Assembly (NCBI GenBank): GCA_016181305.1
Contig: JACOZN010000010.1
Coordinates: forward strand, 1-64,000
Length of the DNA stretch: 64,000 nucleotides
Reading direction: 5' to 3'
Source: Candidatus Woesearchaeota archaeon
GTDB taxonomy: Archaea; Nanobdellota; Nanobdellia; Woesearchaeales; GW2011-AR4
Numbering within the stretch: position 1 is the first letter of the stretch; the number at the start of each line of letters is the position of its first letter. This document shows positions 1 through 9,200 of this stretch, piece by piece. The notes under the pieces were generated by a model that was given only the letters and a program-made list of their open reading frames with translations, did no database searches and was not told the DNA's origin. Made by a program: the position numbers and the translations under genes.

Positions 1-106
1 CAGAAAACATCATAAAAGCAAAAACCAATAAAATAGAGAATAAGAGCAATATATTTATCTTGCCGTCTTGAGAATTAAACAAACTCCTAGTCTCCTCTTT
101 TTTCAT
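1..106 (-). CDS. Truncated small membrane-anchored protein (N-terminus only, runs off the window edge)
   Basis: Reverse-strand ATG at 106-104; translation MKKEETRSLFNSQDGKINILLLFSILLVFAFMMFS... has one hydrophobic helix; RBS-like purines upstream. Confidence 0.5.
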   Translation of the reverse strand, partial: MKKEETRSLFNSQDGKINILLLFSILLVFAFMMFS

Positions 107-289
107 TAATTCACTCCTCTTTATGCGGCGTATATTTAAGGGCTATTGGTTTGGCAGCATATATTTAAATCTTTTGCTTTAGGCATATAGTTTATATACA
201 GCCAGCTTTCCATCCAAGCTTATGCCTGAAAACACCAAACCCCCTTTTCAGGTTGACAAAATGAAATTGTATTTAAACTTTTCGCTATG

Positions 290-538
290 TCAAAAACCAT
301 TAGTCGTAAATTTGAGTAATTTTGCTTATCGCAAACTACCCCAATGGTTTTTGAGCATGCTCAGAAATTTTTGAAATATAGACGGGAAAATACTATTAGT
401 CACTCAATAAAAGTGGTAAAAATTTCTGACATTTAAGGGATAAATATAGAGAACTTTGAATAATCCATTATTTCCACTATTTCATTCAAAGTTCTCTTAG
501 AGAATTTTGACAAAATTGATATATTTCAAAATTCTCTA
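290..538. repeat. Cluster of four long inverted repeats (12-14 bp arms)
   Basis: Perfect arms: 290-301/343-354 (TCAAAAACCATT), 361-372/418-429 (TCAGAAATTTTT), 448-461/484-497 (AGAGAACTTTGAAT), 498-510/526-538 (TAGAGAATTTTGA). Confidence 0.8.
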
Positions 539-576
539 TATAGCCAAACAGCTATTTTGGAAAATATTTTTGGCAA

Positions 577-1026
577 ATGATAAGGAACCAGACAAAAAAT
601 AAGATTATTGCAAGTGATGCAAAACTATGCAGTGATATTTTCTCAAAATCACTTGGCTTGATGTTCTCAAAACAATCAAAAATCGATAAACGATTTTTGG
701 TGCGAGAGAATTCAAAGAATTCTCTGCACACAAAATTCAAGAATTTTGTTGTGCCCAGAAATTCTAAAGAATTTCTCGGGAAGAAAAATAAGGCATTGAT
801 TTTCAAATTCGGCAGGGAAAAAATAATTGCTTTGCACATGGTTTTTGTATTCTACCCGATTGATGTCTTATTTCTAGACAAAAGCAAAATTGTAGTTGAT
901 ATAAAACAAAACTTCAAGCCATTTACATTCTATAAATCAGGGAGAAGGGCGATGTATGCTATAGAACTGCCGAATGGCGTTATTAAAAAAACAAGGACGG
1001 AGATTGGGGATCGAATTAAGTTTTGA
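577..1026 (+). CDS. DUF192 family protein with internal low-complexity insertion
   Basis: SLGLMF...HMVFVFYPIDVLFLDKSKIVVDI...KPFTFYKSGRRAMYAIELPNG...GDRI matches the DUF192 pattern; insertion of ~40 aa after LGLMF. Confidence 0.75.
   Translation: MIRNQTKNKIIASDAKLCSDIFSKSLGLMFSKQSKIDKRFLVRENSKNSLHTKFKNFVVPRNSKEFLGKKNKALIFKFGREKIIALHMVFVFYPIDVLFLDKSKIVVDIKQNFKPFTFYKSGRRAMYAIELPNGVIKKTRTEIGDRIKF
677..780. repeat. Four tandem short hairpins inside the DUF192 coding sequence
   Basis: 677-685/691-699 CAAAAATCG; 705-713/717-725 AGAGAATTC (+GTGC/GCAC flanks); 731-738/741-748 CAAAATTC; 757-765/768-776 AGAAATTCT (+CCC/GGG). Confidence 0.85.
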
Positions 1027-1112
1027 AAAAAATGACTCTGATAAAAATTTATTCAATAACGAATAAAAATCAAACAAAAAGCGGAGCGATAAAAATTGGA
1101 TAATAAAAGATT

Positions 1113-1184
1113 AAAAATCACGATAGCGACTTTTATAAGCCAGCGTGATTAAAGTAATCCGCTTGTGATTGCATTACAAATAAA
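1113..1184 (+). ncRNA. Conserved stem-loop element, copy 1 (candidate structured RNA or cis-regulatory motif)
   Basis: AATCAC-GAT-AGCG-ACTTT-(17 nt)-AAAGT-AATC-CGCT-T-GTGATT then CATTACAAA; same 55-nt length and skeleton as copy 2 at 14963-15034. Confidence 0.55.
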
Positions 1185-1229
1185 AACAACAATCTTTAAA
1201 TAACGACAATTAAAACTATATCTTATTTC

Positions 1230-1404
1230 GGGGACGTCGTATAAAGGAGCAATCCGTACAGCCTGGCTATTATCACCGGCTCCAGCATTGGAGCGATGAG
1301 TCGCAAGACGATGAATTACTGAAGGTGATACCGGTGGATTTTAGTAAGAAATTACTAAGAGCCGAAATTAGGGTTCGAAACAAAGCGAAAATCCCTACGT
1401 CCCC
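1230..1404 (+). ncRNA. Candidate structured non-coding RNA (~175 nt), family unknown
   Basis: Ends pair (GGGGACGT 1230-1237 / ACGTCCCC 1397-1404); internal helices TATCACC/GGTGATA, CTCCA-GCAT-TGGAG, GTC-GCAA-GAC, TTAGTAA-GAAA-TTACTAA; TATA-like CTTTAAATA ~1194-1202; T-rich stretch just after the 3' end. Confidence 0.55.
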
Positions 1405-1406
1405 AC

Positions 1407-2900
1407 TTATTTTTTCCTTCTGCCTATTTTTTCCAGAGCCCTAAACAGCGGCCTGTAGAATTCTATCAGCAGGATTATTGCCAAAGAAATCAAAATTCCA
1501 GTGATGAAATAAGGGTAATAATATTTTAGGATTTCTTTTGAGAATGGAAAATCAAACTTCCATGCTGAAAAAAACAGCAATGAAAAAACTGCAATTAATG
1601 AAATCAAAAACCATTTCAGGCTGAATTTTCTTGTTTTGAACTCTGGTTTTTTGGCTTCCTTTGCTTTCTGCCGGGCTTCCCTGGCAGCCTTCAAAGCCTT
1701 TAATCTTGCTTTTCTTACACGATAATTTTTATACGATGTTTTTATCTTATTTTTTATTTGCCGCCTGAGAATAAACAAAATGACTAAAACAAGCAATAAA
1801 ACATAAATATAGTATTGATAATAAACAAATAATGATTTTACATCTGCAAACTTATTTCTTTTCAAAACAACATCAATATTCTTTGAATACGCAATATCGC
1901 CAAAATTGGCATTTATCTTTATTGTATATGTTCCCTCCGGAACATCATTGCCGGGATTTAAATGCAAGTTTACGCCGCCATACTGCTGCGGGTTCACAGC
2001 AATTTCTTTGGCATCGACAGAAACCCAGTCAGGAGCTTCCAGACTGATTTTGTAGCCTGCCTGCCTGATTCCATCATTTTTTATTTTTATTAAAATGTAC
2101 TCTTCTGAATAATAATTTGTTATTTTTGAATCTGAAACAAAATCAGCCTTGTAGCAGCCGTATTTCGGCACAACCTCAATGGATAATTTTTTTTCCGATT
2201 TTATCGACGGCAGGCTTTTTATTGCGGCGCTTACAAACACGTCAAAAACGCCCTTTGCGCCTGCAGGAATATCCGCATTGAACTCAAATTTCCGACTTCC
2301 GCCCGCATCGATGGAATATTTATTTTCATCCATGCTTATCCAGTTAGGCCCCTGGATGCCAAGCTCAAACTCATTTTCCTCATTGCCCTCATTGGCAATT
2401 TTTCCTGTGTATTTTTTAACTGCACCGCCGCAAACCCTGTCATAGCCCTTTTCAAGCTCCAGGCTCAGTGAGTGGCATTTCTCGACGCTTACGTCAATGG
2501 CAAGGCTTCTTTCAATATTTCCAGCCAAAGAAGCGCCATTTACTTTTATGCTGTATTTACCTTCTGCATCACTGCCGGGATTTAAATTCAGGAATACAAC
2601 GCCGCTCTGCTTTTTTGGCAATGCAAATTCATTGGCATTCAGGCTTGCCCAGCCCGGGCCTGCAGCATCCAAAGAATACCTGCTGCCGATATTTGCCTTG
2701 TTTACAACCATTATCGGGATTGATTTTTCCTCATTCTGGCACATATTGTAAGTGCCGCTGTAAAGCTCAAAATCAATGCTTTTTTCGCCCTGCTTCAAGC
2801 CATAAAATTTTCCTGGGGATAATGAGAAGTCCTGCGCATAAGCCCGGCTAATCAAAAACAAGAATACGAAAAGCACCAGCATCTTTTTTATCTGATTCAT
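1407..2900 (-). CDS. Secreted or membrane-anchored protein with repeated Ig-like domains and C-terminal TM helices
   Basis: Probable start MNQIKKMLVLFVFLFLISRAYAQ (signal peptide); three repeats ending in LNPGxDxxGxYxIK; C-terminal TM helices flanking a Lys/Arg-rich segment. Confidence 0.6.
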   Translation of the reverse strand: MNQIKKMLVLFVFLFLISRAYAQDFSLSPGKFYGLKQGEKSIDFELYSGTYNMCQNEEKSIPIMVVNKANIGSRYSLDAAGPGWASLNANEFALPKKQSGVVFLNLNPGSDAEGKYSIKVNGASLAGNIERSLAIDVSVEKCHSLSLELEKGYDRVCGGAVKKYTGKIANEGNEENEFELGIQGPNWISMDENKYSIDAGGSRKFEFNADIPAGAKGVFDVFVSAAIKSLPSIKSEKKLSIEVVPKYGCYKADFVSDSKITNYYSEEYILIKIKNDGIRQAGYKISLEAPDWVSVDAKEIAVNPQQYGGVNLHLNPGNDVPEGTYTIKINANFGDIAYSKNIDVVLKRNKFADVKSLFVYYQYYIYVLLLVLVILFILRRQIKNKIKTSYKNYRVRKARLKALKAAREARQKAKEAKKPEFKTRKFSLKWFLISLIAVFSLLFFSAWKFDFPFSKEILKYYYPYFITGILISLAIILLIEFYRPLFRALEKIGRRKK

Positions 2901-2919
2901 GAAATTAAATTTGACACAG

Positions 2920-4962
2920 TCAGTAATAAGCCTGCATTTCTTCCTGCGCTTCCTCTTCTGAACCGCTGCCCTGCACAAGCCTCTTGACGCCGAAAAATAA
3001 GGCTACTGCGACAAGCAAAACCACAAAGCCGATGAGCAGCACCCCAAGTATATTTTTTAGGTTGGCTGCCAACAGCCCTTTTCCCTCAACAACATTGGCT
3101 TTCAGCGGGATCTGCTTCAGCTCCCTGTCATTGCTTTTTATGGTTGCCACAAATATCTGCTCGCCTTTTGAAGCAGCTGTTGCGGAAGCATAAACATTAA
3201 TTGTTTTCGACTCTTTTGGCTCGAGCACAAATGTGTTTGAGTCTGAAAGCCTGAATCCTGCCCAGTCTCCGCCGTCAAGCAGCAGCGTGTAGGAATTTGC
3301 GTCAGGGCCATTGTTTGTAAGCATTATAGGGTATATAGCTTCGGTGCCGTCATTTTTCATGCTCTGCTTCAGCACCGGCACGTTGATTAAAAGCCTGTCA
3401 TTTACAATCTGCTTTTCCTGATCGCCTTTGCCGAGGATAAAAACAGGAATCTCCTTTACCTCGCTCTCGCTGCCGAACTGCGATGTTACCTCCGACCTCA
3501 AAGTATAAGTTCCAGTAGGCGTATTGTCAAGTATTTTCAGCACGAACTCCTCGCTTGCCTCTGTGCCAAATCCCTCTATGCTGTCTGCAAATTTTGAGGC
3601 TGAAACTCCAAGCTCGGGAATGCTTACTTTTACATTCACGCCGTCAAGAGGCACTACTCCGCTGTTCCTGAACCTTACCTTTGCAATAAGATTTTTGCCG
3701 GCCTCTGCATTGCTTTCAGGGCTCAATGAGATGCTGCTTATAACGAAAGGAAACCTTTTCTTGCTTATCTTCAGGCCATACACTTTCTCCTCTGAATCGC
3801 CTTCAGCGTCAACAACCCTGACTTTAAGCTTGAAGCTGTTCTGCTCAAAGCTGCCAATCAGCGGAAGCTCGAGCTTCTTGACTGTATTTTCGCCTTCAGA
3901 TATGTCAAAGACTGCTGTTGCATCAGCCACAACATCGCCGTTTTCAAAAGCCAGAACAGCGTCTATATGCGCGTCTTCGATGTCTTCAAGCGATGTCAGC
4001 CTTACCCTCAGGTCCAGCTCCTTCTTGCTTTCCCCTATGACTACAAAATTGTTCTCGTTTTCAGCAACAACCCTGCTTTCAACTTCCACACTGTCTACTG
4101 AAATGTCCAAATTCCTTGAACTGCCGCCACCTGAAACTCCATTGCCGTTGCCATCTTTCATCCTAAGTCCATAGACTTTCTGCACTGAATCTCCTTCAGC
4201 GTCTGCAATCCTTACAGCCAGCTCAAACGAGCTGCTGTCCTTAAGCTTGTCAAGCAGCTCAAGGCTAAGCAAAATCGAGGAGCTTGAATCCTGGCTCAAG
4301 TCAAAATTTGAAGAGGCGTCTGCAACAACATTGCCGCTTCTCAAGTCCTTCAAAATCGCCTCAACACGCGCGTCTTCCAAATCCTCAAGGGCTGTGAATT
4401 CAACCAAAACATCAAAATCATTGCTTTCTTCTATGAAATTGGTTCTTGACTCGGCAACAACCTTATTGTTTACAAATACCCTGTCTATTGAAACGTCAAG
4501 CCTGCCTCTTGTCCTTGTATCCCTTGTCTTTATCCCATAGGTTTTCTGCTCTGAATTTCCCCTGATGTCGACAATCTTTACAGTCAAGTCAAACTCGTCT
4601 TCCCTCTTAAGCCCGTCTGTAAGGACAAGGTTCAGCAATACAATGGAGTTTTGCCCTTCAAACATGTCAAAAGTGCCTGTTGCATCTGACACGACATCGC
4701 CGGACTGTCTCCCCCTCAAAACTGCTTCCACGTGCCCGTCGTCAAGCGCCCTCACGGCTGTAAACTCGGCTATGACTGAGAATGCGTTTGCATCATCCAT
4801 AAGGTTGCTTCTTGACTCTGTCACGACATTGCCATTGGCTGTAACCCTGTCAATTGACACGTCAAAGCCTGAAAAGCTTGATGTGCCTGCATAAGAAATA
4901 CCGCTAAATAAAGATGCAAAAACAAGCAATAATGCCGTTAAAGTGAATAGTTTTTTAGCCAT
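2920..4962 (-). CDS. Secreted protein with three tandem ~115-aa repeats, CARDB/NEW3-like domains and a C-terminal TM
   Basis: Signal peptide; repeats starting FDVSIDRV / LDVSIDRV / LDISVDSV and ending KxYGLK; C-terminal VLLIGFVVLLVAVALFFGV. Confidence 0.65.
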   Translation of the reverse strand: MAKKLFTLTALLLVFASLFSGISYAGTSSFSGFDVSIDRVTANGNVVTESRSNLMDDANAFSVIAEFTAVRALDDGHVEAVLRGRQSGDVVSDATGTFDMFEGQNSIVLLNLVLTDGLKREDEFDLTVKIVDIRGNSEQKTYGIKTRDTRTRGRLDVSIDRVFVNNKVVAESRTNFIEESNDFDVLVEFTALEDLEDARVEAILKDLRSGNVVADASSNFDLSQDSSSSILLSLELLDKLKDSSSFELAVRIADAEGDSVQKVYGLRMKDGNGNGVSGGGSSRNLDISVDSVEVESRVVAENENNFVVIGESKKELDLRVRLTSLEDIEDAHIDAVLAFENGDVVADATAVFDISEGENTVKKLELPLIGSFEQNSFKLKVRVVDAEGDSEEKVYGLKISKKRFPFVISSISLSPESNAEAGKNLIAKVRFRNSGVVPLDGVNVKVSIPELGVSASKFADSIEGFGTEASEEFVLKILDNTPTGTYTLRSEVTSQFGSESEVKEIPVFILGKGDQEKQIVNDRLLINVPVLKQSMKNDGTEAIYPIMLTNNGPDANSYTLLLDGGDWAGFRLSDSNTFVLEPKESKTINVYASATAASKGEQIFVATIKSNDRELKQIPLKANVVEGKGLLAANLKNILGVLLIGFVVLLVAVALFFGVKRLVQGSGSEEEAQEEMQAYY

Positions 4963-5156
4963 TTGCCCCCGCTCTTATTATATACTCTTGTATGTGATAC
5001 TCTGGCAGTAATACTTACCCCTTTTTAAAGTTTTCGTTATTTTATAGTAGTTACATTTATTGGGAAAAGCGGATTCCCTGCATCAATACCCATAAAACCA
5101 CCCGGCACTATATATATAAACCAAAATATATAAACCAAAAACAACTACCAAAATGC

Positions 5157-6245
5157 ATGATAACAATAATAGGAGCAGGCCCTGCAGGCTCTTATCTTGG
5201 CTATTTGCTGGCAAAGCAGGGCAAAAAAGTGGCAATTCTTGAAGAGCATAATATAATAGGCAGCCCTGTGCAATGCACCGGAATAGTCACGCATTCAATT
5301 GAAAAATTCTTCAAGCTGAAAAATGAGGTTATTGCAGAAAAGCTGGACAAAGTTATTGTAGCGGGCAAAAGCAACAGGATAGAAGTGAACGTTGACGAAA
5401 TTGTAATGTGGCGTGACAAATTTGACAAATTCGTTGCAGAGATGGCCGAGGATGCCGGCGCTGAGATTTTATTAAACCATAAATTTATCGGGATTGGCGG
5501 CAGGAATATGATAAAAGCAAGGAACACAAAAAACAACAAAATAAAAGAGATAAAAACTGACGCAATTGTGGGGGCAGACGGCCCTTATTCTGCTGTTGCA
5601 AAGGCAGCAGGAATCAACCCGGCAAGGAGCTATATCGGCATGCAGGCAAAAGTAAAGCTTGCAATGGACACAACTGCGTTTGAGACTTATTTCGGCTCAG
5701 ATTTTCCGAATTTTTTCGGATGGGTTGTTCCAGAGTCAGAAAATACTGCAAGATTGGGCATTGGCTGCTTTGAAAACGCTCAGGAATACTTTTACAGGTT
5801 TCTCAAAAAAAGGACAGGCAAAAAAGATGTGCTTTGTTGGGAATCGGGATTAATACCATTGTACAATCCAAAAAAGCCAATACAAAAAGGCAATGTGTAC
5901 CTGATTGGGGATGCTGCGACTCAAGTCAAGGCAACTACAGGCGGCGGAATCATTCCGTCTCTTAAAGCTGCTCAAACTTTATGCGGCTGCATCGCAAATA
6001 ACAAAGACTACAACAAAGAGTTTAGAAGGCATTCCGGAAGGGAACTCCGCCTGCACTTAATGATAAGGAATATGCTGAACAAATTTTCCGACAGGGATTA
6101 CGACAAGCTTCTTGGACTGATGGCCCAGGAGAAAGTAAGGAAAATATTGAAAAAATATGACAGGGACTCTCCAATACCGCTGGTTGCAAACCTTCTTCTC
6201 AAGGAGCCGAGGTTTTTGTTATTCGGGAAAATGCTTTTTGCCTAA
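5157..6245 (+). CDS. Geranylgeranyl reductase family FAD-dependent oxidoreductase (archaeal lipid saturation)
   Basis: N-terminal GAGPAGSYLGYLLAKQGKKVAILEE Rossmann motif, PVQCTG, YLIGDAATQVKATTGGGI. Confidence 0.85.
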   Translation: MITIIGAGPAGSYLGYLLAKQGKKVAILEEHNIIGSPVQCTGIVTHSIEKFFKLKNEVIAEKLDKVIVAGKSNRIEVNVDEIVMWRDKFDKFVAEMAEDAGAEILLNHKFIGIGGRNMIKARNTKNNKIKEIKTDAIVGADGPYSAVAKAAGINPARSYIGMQAKVKLAMDTTAFETYFGSDFPNFFGWVVPESENTARLGIGCFENAQEYFYRFLKKRTGKKDVLCWESGLIPLYNPKKPIQKGNVYLIGDAATQVKATTGGGIIPSLKAAQTLCGCIANNKDYNKEFRRHSGRELRLHLMIRNMLNKFSDRDYDKLLGLMAQEKVRKILKKYDRDSPIPLVANLLLKEPRFLLFGKMLFA

Positions 6246-6296
6246 CAAAAAGCTTTTAAAACGCACTCTATCCCTCCGAAAAGGTGGTCTGAACTT

Positions 6297-9200
6297 ATGG
6301 AAAGCAAAGAAGATGAAGAGATAACTATAGATGCTAAGAAATCAAAGATTTCTGGCACTAAGCAAATCGGAGATTTGCGAGGTGATCAAAAATCTAAGAT
6401 TTTTGACATCTCCGAAAATTCTGATGAAGAATTTTCGATAGATTTCAGCAAAGTAAAGAGTTTCTTCAAAAGCAAAGGGGAAAAAAAGCCGGATGAGTCT
6501 TCAAAAGAGGGCAAAAAAGATGATGAAGAGATAACTATAGACTTCGGCAGGGTGAAGAACTTCTTCAAAAGCGAAAAAACAGAAGATGCCCATGCTCCGG
6601 CAAAGGAAAAAGATGATGACGAGCTGTCATTTGACTTTGGCAAAATAAAGAAATTTTTCAAATCTGAAGAAAAAGAGGCTGCAGGCGGCGATGACATACA
6701 GGTGAATTGGGGCAAGGTTGCAGATTTCTTCAAAAAATACGGCGTTATATTCATAGCGCTTATCCCGATAATCCTTTCAGTCTATATCAGGATGCAGGCG
6801 GGCTTGCTGCCAATGACAGACAGGTGGGCTGCAGACAGCGTGGTAAACTCCATAAGAGCGCAGATAAGGGCCTCGATTGACCAGCAGTACCCGAATCTGC
6901 CTGACTCAAACAAAAATGCGCTTGTTGACACAGAGCTTCAAAGGGCGATAAGCCAGAACAGCCAGCAGATTGAGCAGCGCATCAGGGAGACCTCAGCTTA
7001 CTTCAAGTCATTTTTTCAGGACGAGAACAACAGAAACTACATGCCGGATATCGACCCGTATTACTGGTTCAGGTACGCAAAAAATATCATTGAGCACGGA
7101 CATCCGGGCGACATACTGAAGGACAACAGGCCGTTTGACACCAGACAGTACGCCCCAAACGGGAGGTTTGTCTTCCCTGACATGTTCCACCCTTATTTCC
7201 TGGCTTATTCCTACAAGGCGCTGCATTTGCTTGTGCCGGACCTGACGCTTATGCGCTCGCTGTTTTACTACCCGATTTTTATCTCAGCATTATGCGTGCT
7301 GCTCGTATTCCTGATCACAAGAAAAATTGCAGGCAACATGGGGGGGCTTTTTGCAGGCGTCATGATGGCAGTCAATTCAGCTTTTCTCGGCAGGACTCTG
7401 TTCGGGCATGCCGACAGCGACGCATGGGTTGTATTTTTCCCTCTTTTGGTGACATGGCTGTTCATCGAGGCGATTGACGGCAAAAAAATAAGAGGGATTG
7501 CGCTTGCAGGATTTTTTACAGGCATGTTTACCTCGACGTGGAGCGGGTGGTGGTATGTTTTTGACTTCCTGATTGCCACTGCTGCAGCCGTTTTGGCCTA
7601 TCTGGCATTGGCTGATTTTTTTGCAGCCAAAAGCATAAAGCCTGCTTTATCCAACCCGGCCATAAGGCGAATGGCGCTTGCAGGAATAGTTTACTTCATT
7701 TCAACTGCCGCATTTGTAACTTTGTTTTCAGGATGGCATACATTCAGCAGCAGCTTTGCAGGCCCCTTCAGCTTTACCTCAATCAAGGCGCCTGTGATTT
7801 CACCGACTGCATTCTGGCCGAATGTGCTGACAACCGTTGCAGAGCTGAACGAAGGCTCGATAAACAACATAATAAACTCCATGGGGGGCATTTTCCTGTT
7901 TTTCATAAGCCTTCTGGGGCTTGTGCTTTCAATATCAAGAAGCGAGGGGATAAAAAAATCTGACTTTGTGTACTTTATCGGAGCTGCCGTTTTCTACGGG
8001 ATTTTATTTATCAGCTTCGGCAGCAGCCCTCCGATATACCAGTCGTTGAAGATATACACGCTGCTGGCATGGATAATGCTGCCTGTTTTAGCCAGAATAG
8101 CGATTTCAATTTACAAAAAAGACTCTTCCTATGATTTCCAGCTTCCCATACTATTGTCGCTTTGGATTGTGTCTACTATGTTCGCAAGCATCAAGGGCGT
8201 AAGGTTTACGCTGCTTTTGGCCCCTGCATTCAGTGTTGCTTTGGGCGTTGCCATCGGAAAAAGCTATACACACCTGTCCAGATGGCTGACAAAGGAATTC
8301 AAAATCCATAAAATAATAAGCAGCGGAATGCTGATTGCGGTGTTGCTGCTGGTTTTTGCCAACCCCATAAAAGGGGCAGTTGCAGCTGCAGGCTCTGACA
8401 TACCGATAGTCAATGACGCATGGTACAATGCATTGAGCACCATAAAGAACAACTCAGGCGAAGATGCCATAATCACGTCGTGGTGGGACTTCGGGCACCA
8501 CTTCAAGGCGCTTACAGGGAGAAGGGTTACTTTTGACGGCACTACCCAGACTGCCACTGCGGCGCATTGGGTTGGCAAGCTGCTGATGGTAAGCGATGAA
8601 AGAGAGGCTATTGGCATTCTGAGGATGCTCGACTGCGGAAGCGACAATGCATTCAACAAGCTGTTTGAAATCACCAATGACTCCCACAAGGTGCTTAAGA
8701 TACTAAACAAGGTTATACTTTTGGACAGGAATCAGGCACAGAAAGAGCTGAAAGCTCTCAAGCTGGATTCAAAGGATATTGAAAAGATACTTTCATTCAC
8801 GCATTGCAGCGAGCCAGAGGCGTACTTTATTGCATCCAACGACATGATAGGCAAAAGCGGGGTATGGGGGCATTTCGGCAGCTGGAACTTTGAAAGGGCT
8901 GACATCTGGCAGAATGCGAGAAAAATGCCGCAGGAGGAGGCTGTCAGCTATATGATTAGGAAGTTCAATCACACAAAAGAGAGGGCAGAGAATATTTATT
9001 TTGAAGTCCAGTCTATAGAAAGCGACAACGAGGCAAATGCATGGATTGCGCCATGGCCCAGCTATGCAGGATTAACCGACTGTGTAAGGAATGACAAAAG
9101 CACCAAAATGTATGTGTGCGGCAACGGGCTGCAGGTGAACTTAAGCAACTATGATGTTTTCGGAATCGGGCAGCAGGGAATTGTAAGGCCGAAGACGGCG

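Noticed and set aside
1230-1404. RNase P RNA, SRP RNA or hammerhead ribozyme for the structured region
   Set aside because: The expected conserved cores (GAGGAAAGUCC, the SRP helix-8 GGAAGCAGCC loop, CUGANGA...GAAA) are absent; only superficial likeness (GATGAGTCGCAAGACGATG) to a hammerhead stem II.
2179-4894. Forward-strand ORFs at 2179-2851 and 2984-4894
   Set aside because: Antisense to two well-supported reverse-strand secreted protein genes; composition is a frame artefact.
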